Shown one piece after another: positions 36,301-42,623 of a stretch of DNA of 44,844 bases. The translations under genes and the position numbers were made by a program. Source of the stretch: Oligoflexia bacterium (GTDB taxonomy: Bacteria > Bdellovibrionota_B > Oligoflexia > Oligoflexales > JAGOVF01); the NCBI GenBank assembly GCA_030432875.1, contig JAUILP010000025.1, positions 1-44,844 of the forward strand, in the 5' to 3' direction. Positions within the stretch are counted from its first letter, which is position 1. Every line of letters begins with the position of its first letter. A model generated the notes under the pieces. The model searched no databases. It was not told the origin of the DNA and worked only from the letters and a program-made list of their open reading frames with translations.

Positions 36301-36844
36301 CCTCAAAGAACGATTAACTATTTTAGAAAAAATGACTGAAGATCCTGCACGGTATTATCAAAAAAAGGATGACCTTCTGCGCCTTCAAATTAAACTGGCA
36401 CTACAGCTTAGCGATCTTAGGCTCGCAAAACCAGAAAGCTGGACACTTGTCTTTGCAAAATTGGACCAATTCCTGGATGAAGGCGGAGGTATTCTCGATC
36501 AAAGTGTGATTAATACTTTAAAAAACTTTTATCTTTGGATGAGTCTTAACTCCGAAAAAAATATAGATGCTAAAATAGCGGAAAAAACTGAGGATTTTTT
36601 GCAAAAAATTGATAAGGAATTTAAAGATGTAAAAGAAAATCAGTATTTCCTGTTTTTGTCTCGGTATAAAATTCATGCTTACAAACTTCTGAACGAGGTC
36701 TCACGCAAAAGCCAAACGATTGAGGTCAGCAATGGGAAACTAAAAAAATTATATGAAGAAAACCAGGGAGCAAAACTCATTGAAATTTTCAAAAATGAAA
36801 TGGAAGATATCAGTCTTATTTTGCATCAGAAAGGATTGGGATAA
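33344..36844 (+). CDS. Secreted TolB-like beta-propeller plus TPR protein
   Basis: 1,166 residues. Signal peptide to about residue 26 (ending ASA). Residues about 35-330 contain TolB/PD40-type blades (MLTPDGSKLIFTH, AISPDGAYLAYTS, SPQFSDDGYIYFT) including an Asp/Asn-rich DTNHDHILDGNDNG loop that looks calcium-binding. The remaining two thirds are helical with TPR-like repeats (for example AALINLGILHMSVRNYSLAAKFL, AKIVLNYGYNLLMNKEIA). Likely a periplasmic scaffold. It is translationally coupled to the preceding short ORF and shares the operon with the YdbH-like protein. Confidence 0.8.
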   Translation: MTQRTFISIFWIMGLGLVLPTLASADSSTVSQIPALLSLKKLTIGPGDNFQGMLTPDGSKLIFTHMVGQSQALYQQKVGSFGSEVFLESNEDATHPAISPDGAYLAYTSFKKNSRGDICYSDLKGKTIACLGQSQSADSEPFWLTAKKLGFVSRDFTSNQSRLMSWEIDSKKTEILHSESVWSPQYSPSLHKLVFIATSKHNRHGKSLFIKDLTKQTSYELLIDIPGISSSPQFSDDGYIYFTQYINDTNHDHILDGNDNGVIFRLKTNELQAQHLIFPEQLTSVANNCSYPKPTQDQLILSCAFEGTLDLYAIPLSGIVPSSWDEKLLNDAHMTARSYEDRILILNNLRFRLPEKYKNGSLVTEIFSNHFLLREWDAARYYAENLQNTATSAKAKSYYTLVNTWIDIEQETERLPSQQITAEYTKNLKAWQKNLEKIKELPSLKSLVLLNTHISSRNIALAKKSFSQLNPDIFTHEIEYYFYNFLAERLFDPNQDYLLLKKSLISTINKMTMNPVSQAFYSMKLLKLISAKPLPQRSPEIDATLKMFLADSLPQKLFLAEMYTLDMMAAPDEKARLAAYKPLDKLMSSNRDDYILNKNVYIRAINNLASQSLVVELDYIASTWLRYTKNESTEASYAREQYTLANLDQAYQKIATGHPEPAYGHFYAVVMATDDLEGHFGYIYGTELAKKSALADSTYEKIVGKKVSAAAYNYVQGVTKVLRAPTLNLETIEEALKLVENDATEFDDPSMKYVFLGYLYLEKTLLSRKGFSFDQDAQQKAHHYLLLAYDSGFLNKRVAASALINLGILHMSVRNYSLAAKFLSARQNLGFASDNEARDFYWYLSKALYYNRNYLEAAEALTQGLAKNKDPIFVLAAGERKALYLGLGGKYQDAVKEYKGLMPNLDKYSKETRAKIVLNYGYNLLMNKEIAPAKTQLLSSLRHIRTLSSLKETESKLVRFEPQRLEATALGLLVKASETDNEKEKYLKERLTILEKMTEDPARYYQKKDDLLRLQIKLALQLSDLRLAKPESWTLVFAKLDQFLDEGGGILDQSVINTLKNFYLWMSLNSEKNIDAKIAEKTEDFLQKIDKEFKDVKENQYFLFLSRYKIHAYKLLNEVSRKSQTIEVSNGKLKKLYEENQGAKLIEIFKNEMEDISLILHQKGLG

Positions 36845-36854
36845 TCTCACTTAA

Positions 36855-37859
36855 ATGGAAGATATCCAGGTCAGCAAAAATTTTAGTATAGATTTATGTA
36901 CCGCCTTTGCCAACCGTCTGGCAAAAACACTGAAAATTCGCAGAAAATGGGCGCTACCTCGCAGCATAGAAGCGTTTCGGATTTATGATTTAGATATTCC
37001 GGAACTGCCTCTTATGGTGGATGTTTATGGAGAAGGTGCTGTAGTTTACGAACGATTTCTTGATGATCTCACGCGCGAGAGTTTTTCCCCTTTGTTAGAG
37101 ATTATTGCGGACGCTATAAAAATCCCTAAAGAAAATGTATTTTTAAAAAAACGTCGCCGCCAAAAAGGCCTCAGTCAGTATCAAAAACTTTCTGGCTTGC
37201 AAAAAGAGATGGTCATTTCTGAGGGCGAACTTAAGTTTATTGTTAATTTGACGGATTATCTTGATACTGGCTTATTTCTTGATCATCGCCCCATTAGACT
37301 GTGGCTTGCAAAAAAATCGCTGCCGAAAATGCAGGCGCTAAACCTTTTTTCTTATACCGGTAGCATCAGTGTTGCCTTGGCCAAAGCAGGATGTCGCGTT
37401 ACAAGTGTTGATTTATCTAATACATATCAGAACTGGGCAAAGAAAAATTTTTCCCTCAATGCCATATCTCCCGACGAGCACCGTTTTATTAATGATGATA
37501 TCCTGGTGTGGTTAAAAAATTGTTCCAAGGGGGCCCTATATGATCTTATTGTTTTTGATCCCCCATCTTTTTCTAATTCAACCAAAATGAATGAACACTT
37601 TGACCTGGTAAAACACCATGCGGAGCTTTTACTGGTCCTTAAGAAAATGCTTAAACCACAAGGATTTATTATTTTTTCCGGAAACAAAACGCGATTTTCC
37701 TTAGCAGAAAATGTGAGCCACGAATTTTGTGTTTTAAATGTCAGTAAAGAATCTATTCCCAGTGATTTTAGAAATGCCAAAATACATTTTTGTTATTTGC
37801 TAGGCAAAGATAATCAGAATTTCACGGCTATAGCCCGGGAAATTTTCAAATACCGATAA
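36855..37859 (+). CDS. rlmK: RlmK-like 23S rRNA methyltransferase
   Basis: 334 residues. The SAM-binding motif NLFSYTGS (163-170), the acidic end VDLSNTY (185-191), the catalytic DPPSFS (235-240) and DYLDTGLFLDHR (134-145) match the C-terminal (RlmK) half of RlmKL, which makes m7G2069 in E. coli 23S rRNA. The N-terminal FANRL and WALPR...YRIYDLDIPE-like region matches the start of that half. The RlmL half (THUMP, m2G2445) is absent. Stand-alone homologues exist, so this is a lone RlmK rather than a truncation. It begins 10 nt after the TPR gene, with no clear ribosome site. Confidence 0.8.
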   Translation: MEDIQVSKNFSIDLCTAFANRLAKTLKIRRKWALPRSIEAFRIYDLDIPELPLMVDVYGEGAVVYERFLDDLTRESFSPLLEIIADAIKIPKENVFLKKRRRQKGLSQYQKLSGLQKEMVISEGELKFIVNLTDYLDTGLFLDHRPIRLWLAKKSLPKMQALNLFSYTGSISVALAKAGCRVTSVDLSNTYQNWAKKNFSLNAISPDEHRFINDDILVWLKNCSKGALYDLIVFDPPSFSNSTKMNEHFDLVKHHAELLLVLKKMLKPQGFIIFSGNKTRFSLAENVSHEFCVLNVSKESIPSDFRNAKIHFCYLLGKDNQNFTAIAREIFKYR

Positions 37860-37880
37860 AAGTAGGAGTATAGGACATCC

Positions 37881-37912
37881 AATGCCATATTTTAAATAGG
37901 CATTTCCTTTTT
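37881..37912 (+). terminator. Rho-independent terminator after rlmK-like gene
   Basis: AATGCC (37881-37886) pairs with GGCATT (37899-37904), with further A-T pairing inside, followed by TTCCTTTTT. Placed 20 nt after the stop codon. Confidence 0.55.
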
Positions 37913-38440
37913 GCACCTTCAACTAAGTTATACTTGAAAAAAAAAGGAGCCACTGTCGTCTCAATTGTCTTATTTGTTTAGCGGGACTTTTTGACAACAC
38001 GGGAACCCCCTCATGATTAATCATCTGTTCAGGAATGTCCGCCATTGCCAGTTTTATGACCAAGGATATTAGCTATGTAACCTGTGTCTATACTGTCCTC
38101 AGTTTTTAGAGCAAAAAGTTATAGATTTAGCTTAGAAATCTGTTTTCAGTTCACGGGTATTAACTTCTGAACTCCGCACATCGTAAAATAAACTTAGCGG
38201 ACGGCCCAGCTATTTACCTATATCTAAATAAATGAAATTATTTCTTGGCTTTACATTAATCGCTGCTGGCAATTATTGAGTAGAATGCACTTCTAATACA
38301 TTTTTTTGGGTGTACCCATTTGGGTACGAAATTGCCTTTATGTGGGTGATAACAATATACGGTTTATTCAGAATGGGATATTACTCACCCACATTTTGAC
38401 AGAGTAAGCCAATTTCAATTTTTTTAACAAAGGAATCATT
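37913..38440. other. Long intergenic region, possible gene or IS remnants
   Basis: About 530 nt without a convincing gene. It holds an A9-GGAG ribosome-site-like sequence near 37943 with no ORF, a 15-codon signal-peptide-like frame (38232-38279), a GTACCC/GGGTAC hairpin at about 38313, and the 10-bp inverted repeat at 38340-38394. The last bases (AAAGGA) are the ribosome site of the next gene. Confidence 0.5.
38340..38394. repeat. 10-bp perfect inverted repeat
   Basis: ATGTGGGTGA (38340-38349) and TCACCCACAT (38385-38394) are perfect inverted copies around a 35-nt loop. TTACTCACCC at 38381-38390 matches the left junction of the IS at 39348. It may be operator-like, a transcription-attenuating structure, or two remaining ends of related insertion sequences pointing outward. 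Confidence 0.7.
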
Positions 38441-38905
38441 ATGAACCAAAAATTTAAACTCAACAAAGTAATTGAAAATCAGTCCCGATTTTTCCGACTA
38501 AAAATGAGATCATTATTTGCGACTATTTTGCCTTTAATTATTCTTCTCGTTTTTTCAGCATCATTTTCTGGTAAGTCACAAGCTCAATCTAAAAATTCCC
38601 CTACGTGCCGCGTATATCTTACCACTGCGGGAAAATATAACCCCAGTAAAATATTTCAAACAAGTGCAGTGGAAAGGAATGCTAAGAGATGCCGCCAAGC
38701 TTGTTACAGTGCTCTTAAGCAAGCTTGTGCAGCTGTAGGAAATGGCGCAACTTCAAACCTATTGGTTACTAAAATACGCATTGCTTATGATAAAGATCAT
38801 CCCGCATGTCAAGGAGTTGATGTTTCAGATTATATAAATCCCTATTTGGGAGCTGCCAGAAGTCCTGACGGCTATTACTATGCTTTTTGCGGAAACTTCA
38901 ATTAA
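38441..38905 (+). CDS. Secreted Cys-rich small protein, unknown family
   Basis: 154 residues. AAAGGA before the ATG at 38441 supports the long n-region; the hydrophobic core is at about 24-43 and cleavage is likely near SQAQS. The mature part (about 105 residues) has six cysteines (PTCR, KRCRQACYS, QACAA, PACQG, AFCGN), consistent with three disulfides. Not recognised. First of a group of small exported proteins in this region. Confidence 0.7.
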   Translation: MNQKFKLNKVIENQSRFFRLKMRSLFATILPLIILLVFSASFSGKSQAQSKNSPTCRVYLTTAGKYNPSKIFQTSAVERNAKRCRQACYSALKQACAAVGNGATSNLLVTKIRIAYDKDHPACQGVDVSDYINPYLGAARSPDGYYYAFCGNFN

Positions 38906-38923
38906 CATGAGTAGTCCATAACT

Positions 38924-38951
38924 TGAAACGGAGCATTATAACAGCGTTTCA
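38924..38951 (+). terminator. Possible terminator hairpin
   Basis: TGAAACG (38924-38930) pairs with CGTTTCA (38945-38951), 19 nt after the preceding stop. No T-run follows, so the call is weak. Confidence 0.3.
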
Positions 38952-39022
38952 TTATCTAGGTCATATTCAAGATATTTAGGTTATCTTTTCATATTAATTA
39001 TCAAATTTAAGGAAAAACTAAA

Positions 39023-39313
39023 ATGAAATTTTTTGCTATCTCACTCATATCTATATTCCTATTCAGCAACTGTGGCAGTAATGAAAACGACTCTAACATC
39101 AATTTGAGAACCACAAGCTGTAATATAGCCTTTGCTTGGGGAAATGTGGATCAAGAAATTATTTTTTTAAAACAATCATCCGACATTATTGGATTAGATT
39201 TGTATAGTTATGGAATTAAAGATGTACGTGATTGCCAACAAATATTAAAAAAATGCAAGGTAGAGCATAAGAAAAAACCCAATAACTGCGTTATCGAGTA
39301 TAAAAAGGGCTAA
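39023..39313 (+). CDS. Small lipoprotein, unknown family
   Basis: 96 residues. AAGGAAA precedes the ATG. The signal peptide ends in FSNC, a lipobox-like site, then an Asn/Ser/Asp-rich linker. The mature part has four further cysteines (SCNI, DCQQ, KCKV, NCVI) and a basic tail. No recognised domain. Its neighbour before the IS insertion would have been the small protein now at 40794, about 70 nt downstream. Confidence 0.7.
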   Translation: MKFFAISLISIFLFSNCGSNENDSNINLRTTSCNIAFAWGNVDQEIIFLKQSSDIIGLDLYSYGIKDVRDCQQILKKCKVEHKKKPNNCVIEYKKG

Positions 39314-39343
39314 AAATTTTTGCACCTTTCTGTTAGGGGCAAT

Positions 39344-39350
39344 TAATTTA
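39344..39350. repeat. Target-site duplication, left copy
   Basis: TAATTTA immediately left of the IS; the identical 7 nt follow the right end at 40766-40772. Confidence 0.85.
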
Positions 39351-39376
39351 CTCACCCGTTTCACGAAATTGAGGTC
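39351..39376. repeat. IS left inverted repeat
   Basis: 22 nt perfectly complementary to the right end, then two mismatches and four more matches. Confidence 0.9.
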
Positions 39377-39526
39377 AATGAGGTGGACGGAAGGATTTAC
39401 GTGGCTTAGGAAGATGGGGTTGGCTGAACAAACTCAAGATACTGAGAATAAAGGATAAAATATCTTGAAAATGAAGTAAGACAAGCGCAATATTCTAGTG
39501 CAAAACAAAAAATATAGGCTTGTCTT

Positions 39527-40710
39527 ATGGAGGAAATATTATCGGAAGTTGTGGAAGCACCCAAGAAGGTTTTGAGGCCATTGTCACTTTATTTATGGTT
39601 TTTGATGTTGCGAGTTCCAAGGCATGTCCTGACGTCGGCAGTAGAGATCATGGGGAACTCTAAGGCACTTTATTCGCGGATGCTGAATAATAAGCGTGCC
39701 TTATCCGGAGCTAAGATGCTGTTGAATAGGGCAGCTAGAAGTGTCCGTAAAGGTCTTTTAGATGGTAATAAAACCATCTACTTGATTATTGATGCAACAA
39801 TTATTGGACGGCGCAGCAAAAAAATTGAAAATATTGGTTTACATCATAGCGGCAAGGGCTTGGTACATGTACATAAATTCATAAACTTCGTACTTATGTG
39901 CAGCAATAAGTCGGTGCCGTTATCCAGTATCGCTCTTTATAGTGAGGAATATTGCTTGACGAGAGGGGTCGACTACAAATCAGATATTACCATTGTTATG
40001 GAATGGATCAATGCACTCCTTGCCAGTGGTTTACTGGAAAGGAGTGCCCTTAAACGGTTGCCTATACTGGCAGACAGTTTCTATGATGCCAAAAAACAGC
40101 AAAAGGCCATTGCGAGAATAGGCGCTCATTTCACCATGGCAGTACGTTCTAGTTGCAGCATAGACGGTGTAGCGGTACATGAATATTTTCGTTGTCATCG
40201 TCATATTCCCTGGAAAACTATCCGGCTTACTGCCAGCGCTAGCGGCAAGGGAACCAGGCGTAAGTATCGCATATGAGGTACGGCAGACGTGAGGTTAAAA
40301 GGATTCGGCAAAGTTCATGTCGTGTGTTCAGAAAAAAGCGGAAAAACCATGACGATAAGAAAATACATCATTACCAGTGACCGTCATTTGAGTTTCCGGG
40401 ATATTGTAAAAAACTATCGTCTGCTCTGGCAAATTGAGGTTTGGCACAAAAAGATGAAGCAGGACTATGGTATGTTGGACTGTCATTCACCGAAATTTGT
40501 AGCAGTGGAGTTTCTGTGAACCTCGCGATGGTAGCTTTTCTCATGCAAAATCATGGAATACAAGGTGTGCCAAAAACGGGAACAGCTTGATCTGAGTTTG
40601 TAGCAATGAAAAAATTTGCTGAAGTTGGGCTTGTCATTAATTTATTTGGCAATCGTGAGCGCCTTAAAAGCATTGTAGCAGCGGAGAAACAGAGGGTGAT
40701 TGCGGCGTAA
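39527..40710 (+). pseudogene. Broken IS4-like transposase
   Basis: About 390 codons in pieces. The first 249 codons carry the first catalytic Asp (YLIIDATII) and the second (PILADSFYD). An in-frame TGA at 40274-40276 then interrupts the same frame, which resumes and contains the catalytic Glu in the YRLLWQIEVWHKKMKQDYG motif. A frameshift follows at about 40516, and in the new frame a second TGA at 40588-40590, before the natural end (VIAA, TAA at 40708). Three lesions make the gene inactive. TGA is an ordinary stop elsewhere in the window, so recoding is unlikely. Confidence 0.85.
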
Positions 40711-40739
40711 GCCCCGCCATCTATGATCTAGGTCGGTTT

Positions 40740-40765
40740 GATGTCAATTTCGTGAAACGGGTGAG
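40740..40765. repeat. IS right inverted repeat
   Basis: Inverted copy of 39351-39376, with two mismatches in 26 nt. Confidence 0.9.
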
Positions 40766-40772
40766 TAATTTA
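40766..40772. repeat. Target-site duplication, right copy
   Basis: TAATTTA, identical to 39344-39350. It lies 21 nt before the next start codon, so the IS sits immediately upstream of that gene's ribosome site. Confidence 0.85.
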
Positions 40773-40793
40773 ACTTAGAAGGAGCGGTTTTTT

Positions 40794-41129
40794 ATGAAAT
40801 TAATTCTTGTGATGTTGGGAATGTTTGTTTCTGGCAATCTTTTAGCTAATCAAGTCTGTGCGCAATATAAAAGTCAAAAAACAGGGAAACGTGACTGGTT
40901 TTTTTGCTATACATGCCCTGAATCAAATACACGCAGTGAATGCCCTCAAGGTATCCTAACTGATTGTGTTAACAAAAATATGGGTGTTTCCTTTACATCG
41001 ATGAGAGACCATGCCGATACTTACGAGCAGTTAGATAAACAACAATGGCGATTTACAGGCAATTGCACTATAAAATCTGGTAGAGCTAATCCCTACATTG
41101 GGATGGGACTCATTATTCAATTAGATTAG
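40794..41129 (+). CDS. Secreted Cys-rich small protein, unknown family
   Basis: 111 residues. AGAAGGAG precedes the ATG. Signal peptide MKLILVMLGMFVSGNLLA, then a mature part of about 92 residues with six cysteines (VCAQ, FCYTCPE, ECPQ, DCVN, NCTI), so three disulfides are possible. No family recognised. The IS inserted just upstream may have cut it off from its original promoter; IS-borne outward transcription could replace it. Confidence 0.7.
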   Translation: MKLILVMLGMFVSGNLLANQVCAQYKSQKTGKRDWFFCYTCPESNTRSECPQGILTDCVNKNMGVSFTSMRDHADTYEQLDKQQWRFTGNCTIKSGRANPYIGMGLIIQLD

Positions 41130-41144
41130 AATGTTCATTTTATG

Positions 41145-41179
41145 CTAGGTCGTGTCGGAATTTGCCTGACTCGGCCTAG
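41145..41179 (+). terminator. Possible terminator hairpin
   Basis: CTAGGTCGTGTC pairs with GACTCGGCCTAG (one mismatch, one G-T) around an 11-nt loop, 16 nt after the stop. Only AAAA follows, with no T-run, so it may instead be a 3' stabilising stem. Confidence 0.4.
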
Positions 41180-41672
41180 AAAATGAGAATTACGTTTGAT
41201 TAATAAAAAGGAGCGATAACTTTTAAGCGGAGATCAAGATTCTTTCAGGTCACTCAACTAACGACTATTGCCTCAATAATACCAAGACTTTACTGACGTG
41301 AATCCAAGATGTTACCCTTTCTTTCTTAAAATACACGAACAACCATCGACATCCGTCCATCTTATTTTCCTAGGGCTTGCTAATAGATTCAAAAAAGCTC
41401 GATGACTACTGCCGCATCTATTAGCTTCACCCTTTTTATGTCACAGACTTAGGTAAAACAAAGGATATACCGCTGCGATATAAATTGCACATTTAATCCT
41501 GGTTGGGAAAGTTACATTTCCAATAGTCCCACTCACTGGCGATCACCGGAACGTCATACTTTTTATTCTGCGCGATGTCTTAGTGAGAATATTTGTTGTC
41601 GTTATAATAGGTTAAATTCCGCAAATCAAAGGGAATTTGTAACATTTTCTTTACCCATTTTGCCACTGTTCA
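41180..41672. other. Decayed intergenic DNA
   Basis: No intact gene. AAAAAGGAGCG at about 41205 resembles the ribosome site of the small secreted protein upstream but no ATG follows at the right distance. A plus-strand frame from about 41454 to 41742 is open and Cys-containing (RCDINCTFNPGWESY, SARCLSENICCRYN) without a start codon. I read this as remnants of further small genes. Confidence 0.45.
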
Positions 41673-42564
41673 TCACCATAATAATTTCCTGGATTTCTTT
41701 ACATAGCACGATCGACCTGACAAGTTTTTCTCCAAAATAAGCCTTAAAATAATAATCGCTAAAAAAACCACAATACTACGAATGTTTTTGCACCATAAAT
41801 TTTCAACTCTGTTTCTTATACTCTGAGCCATAGATTCAAAATCGCCGTTAGGAATATGATTGCCTGAGACAAACAAACGGACGACTTTATAGCCTAAACC
41901 TCAACATTGATGCTATTGAATACAGCATTCTCTCTGACACGATACCTGGAAGCATGAATACCTATTCCTCTAAATTCACTAGCAACTCTATTGCTGTTAA
42001 GCCAAAGTTTGCCGTCTTTTGGATCGACTCAAACTGGACAACCGGTGGGCGCTCAACCCGAGGAACCAGCTCGCTGAATGTAGTTATTATTATAGAATCC
42101 TACGCCGCCGTTCTTTTTTCCTCAAACACAATTTTCGGTAATACCTCAAGGCGACCACTATTCCCAGCGCAGACGTAAAACTGCCCTCTTTTAATCAGTC
42201 ATTGGCGTGAAAAAGGCAGGGAATAACTATCACAAGGACTTGCATTAATCGTTCGCTATACATCATTTTTTTTATTCAGCAATTCCATTGTTTCTTCAAC
42301 CCCATTCTGAGCATCCTGCAAGTCATTAGCGAGGGGTTTCACCGTTTTTTCTTTACAGGGTCCTGCAAGAGTCGGTATCGTTTAAAGAGGCTTACTTTTC
42401 TCCGCACCACTGAGACCTTGACTCTTCAGTCTTAAAAGAATCGTTCTCCATGTTTGAGAAAGTGCTGGTATCAAGTAATGAGGACCCCACTGAAATCTCA
42501 TTACGCTTAATCAATAGACGCCCATCCTTCCCGACAAGGTCTAAACTCAAGAAAAAGAGATCTC
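41673..42564 (-). pseudogene. Frame-broken gene of unknown family
   Basis: Protein-like pieces follow each other on the minus strand in changing frames. 42564-42392: LVGKDGRLLIKRNEISVGSS and NMENDSFKTEESRSQWC. 42363-42256: GPCKEKTVKPLANDLQDAQN. 42186-42100: GQFYVCAGNSGRLEVLPKIV. About 42030-41895: VDPKDGKLWLNSNRVASEF and SRYRVRENAVFNSINVEV. About 41876-41785: LFVSGNHIPNGDFESMAQSI. Order and spacing suit one protein of roughly 260-290 residues hit by at least four frameshifts or stops. Not recognised; the Cys and the company suggest an exported protein. It lies directly downstream of the serpin gene on the same strand. Confidence 0.6.
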
Positions 42565-42611
42565 AATGTGATCGTATACCACCAACTTTATTAGTCTATT
42601 TATACAACAAC
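42502..42611. repeat. Diverged repeat, copy 2 (partner at 14-124)
   Basis: Same-orientation partner of the repeat at the window start, best conserved at 42568-42611. It covers the 5' part of the broken minus-strand gene and ends 13 nt before the serpin stop codon. Confidence 0.6.
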
Positions 42612-42623
42612 ACCGGCCCTTTG

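Larger units (their letters stand above)
39351..40765 (+). mobile_element. Insertion sequence, 1,415 bp, IS4-like DDE type
   Basis: Ends are inverted: CTCACCCGTTTCACGAAATT plus GA at the left (39351-39372) is perfectly complementary to 40744-40765, and after two mismatches TCAA pairs again. The element is flanked by 7-bp direct repeats and contains one disrupted transposase gene. Structure and TSD show a genuine insertion; the transposase DDE layout (D, D, and YRLLWQIEVWHKKMK) points to the IS4 group, though I cannot name the exact IS. The perfect ends imply a fairly recent insertion, yet the transposase is already broken. Confidence 0.88.

Noticed and set aside
38232..38279. 15-codon frame reading MKLFLGFTLIAAGNY, like a cut signal peptide
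   Set aside because: Too short and without a ribosome site; at most the start of a lost small-secreted-protein gene.
41454..41742. Open plus-strand frame with Cys-rich sequence
   Set aside because: No start codon and overlaps the decayed minus-strand gene; noted only as a possible remnant.
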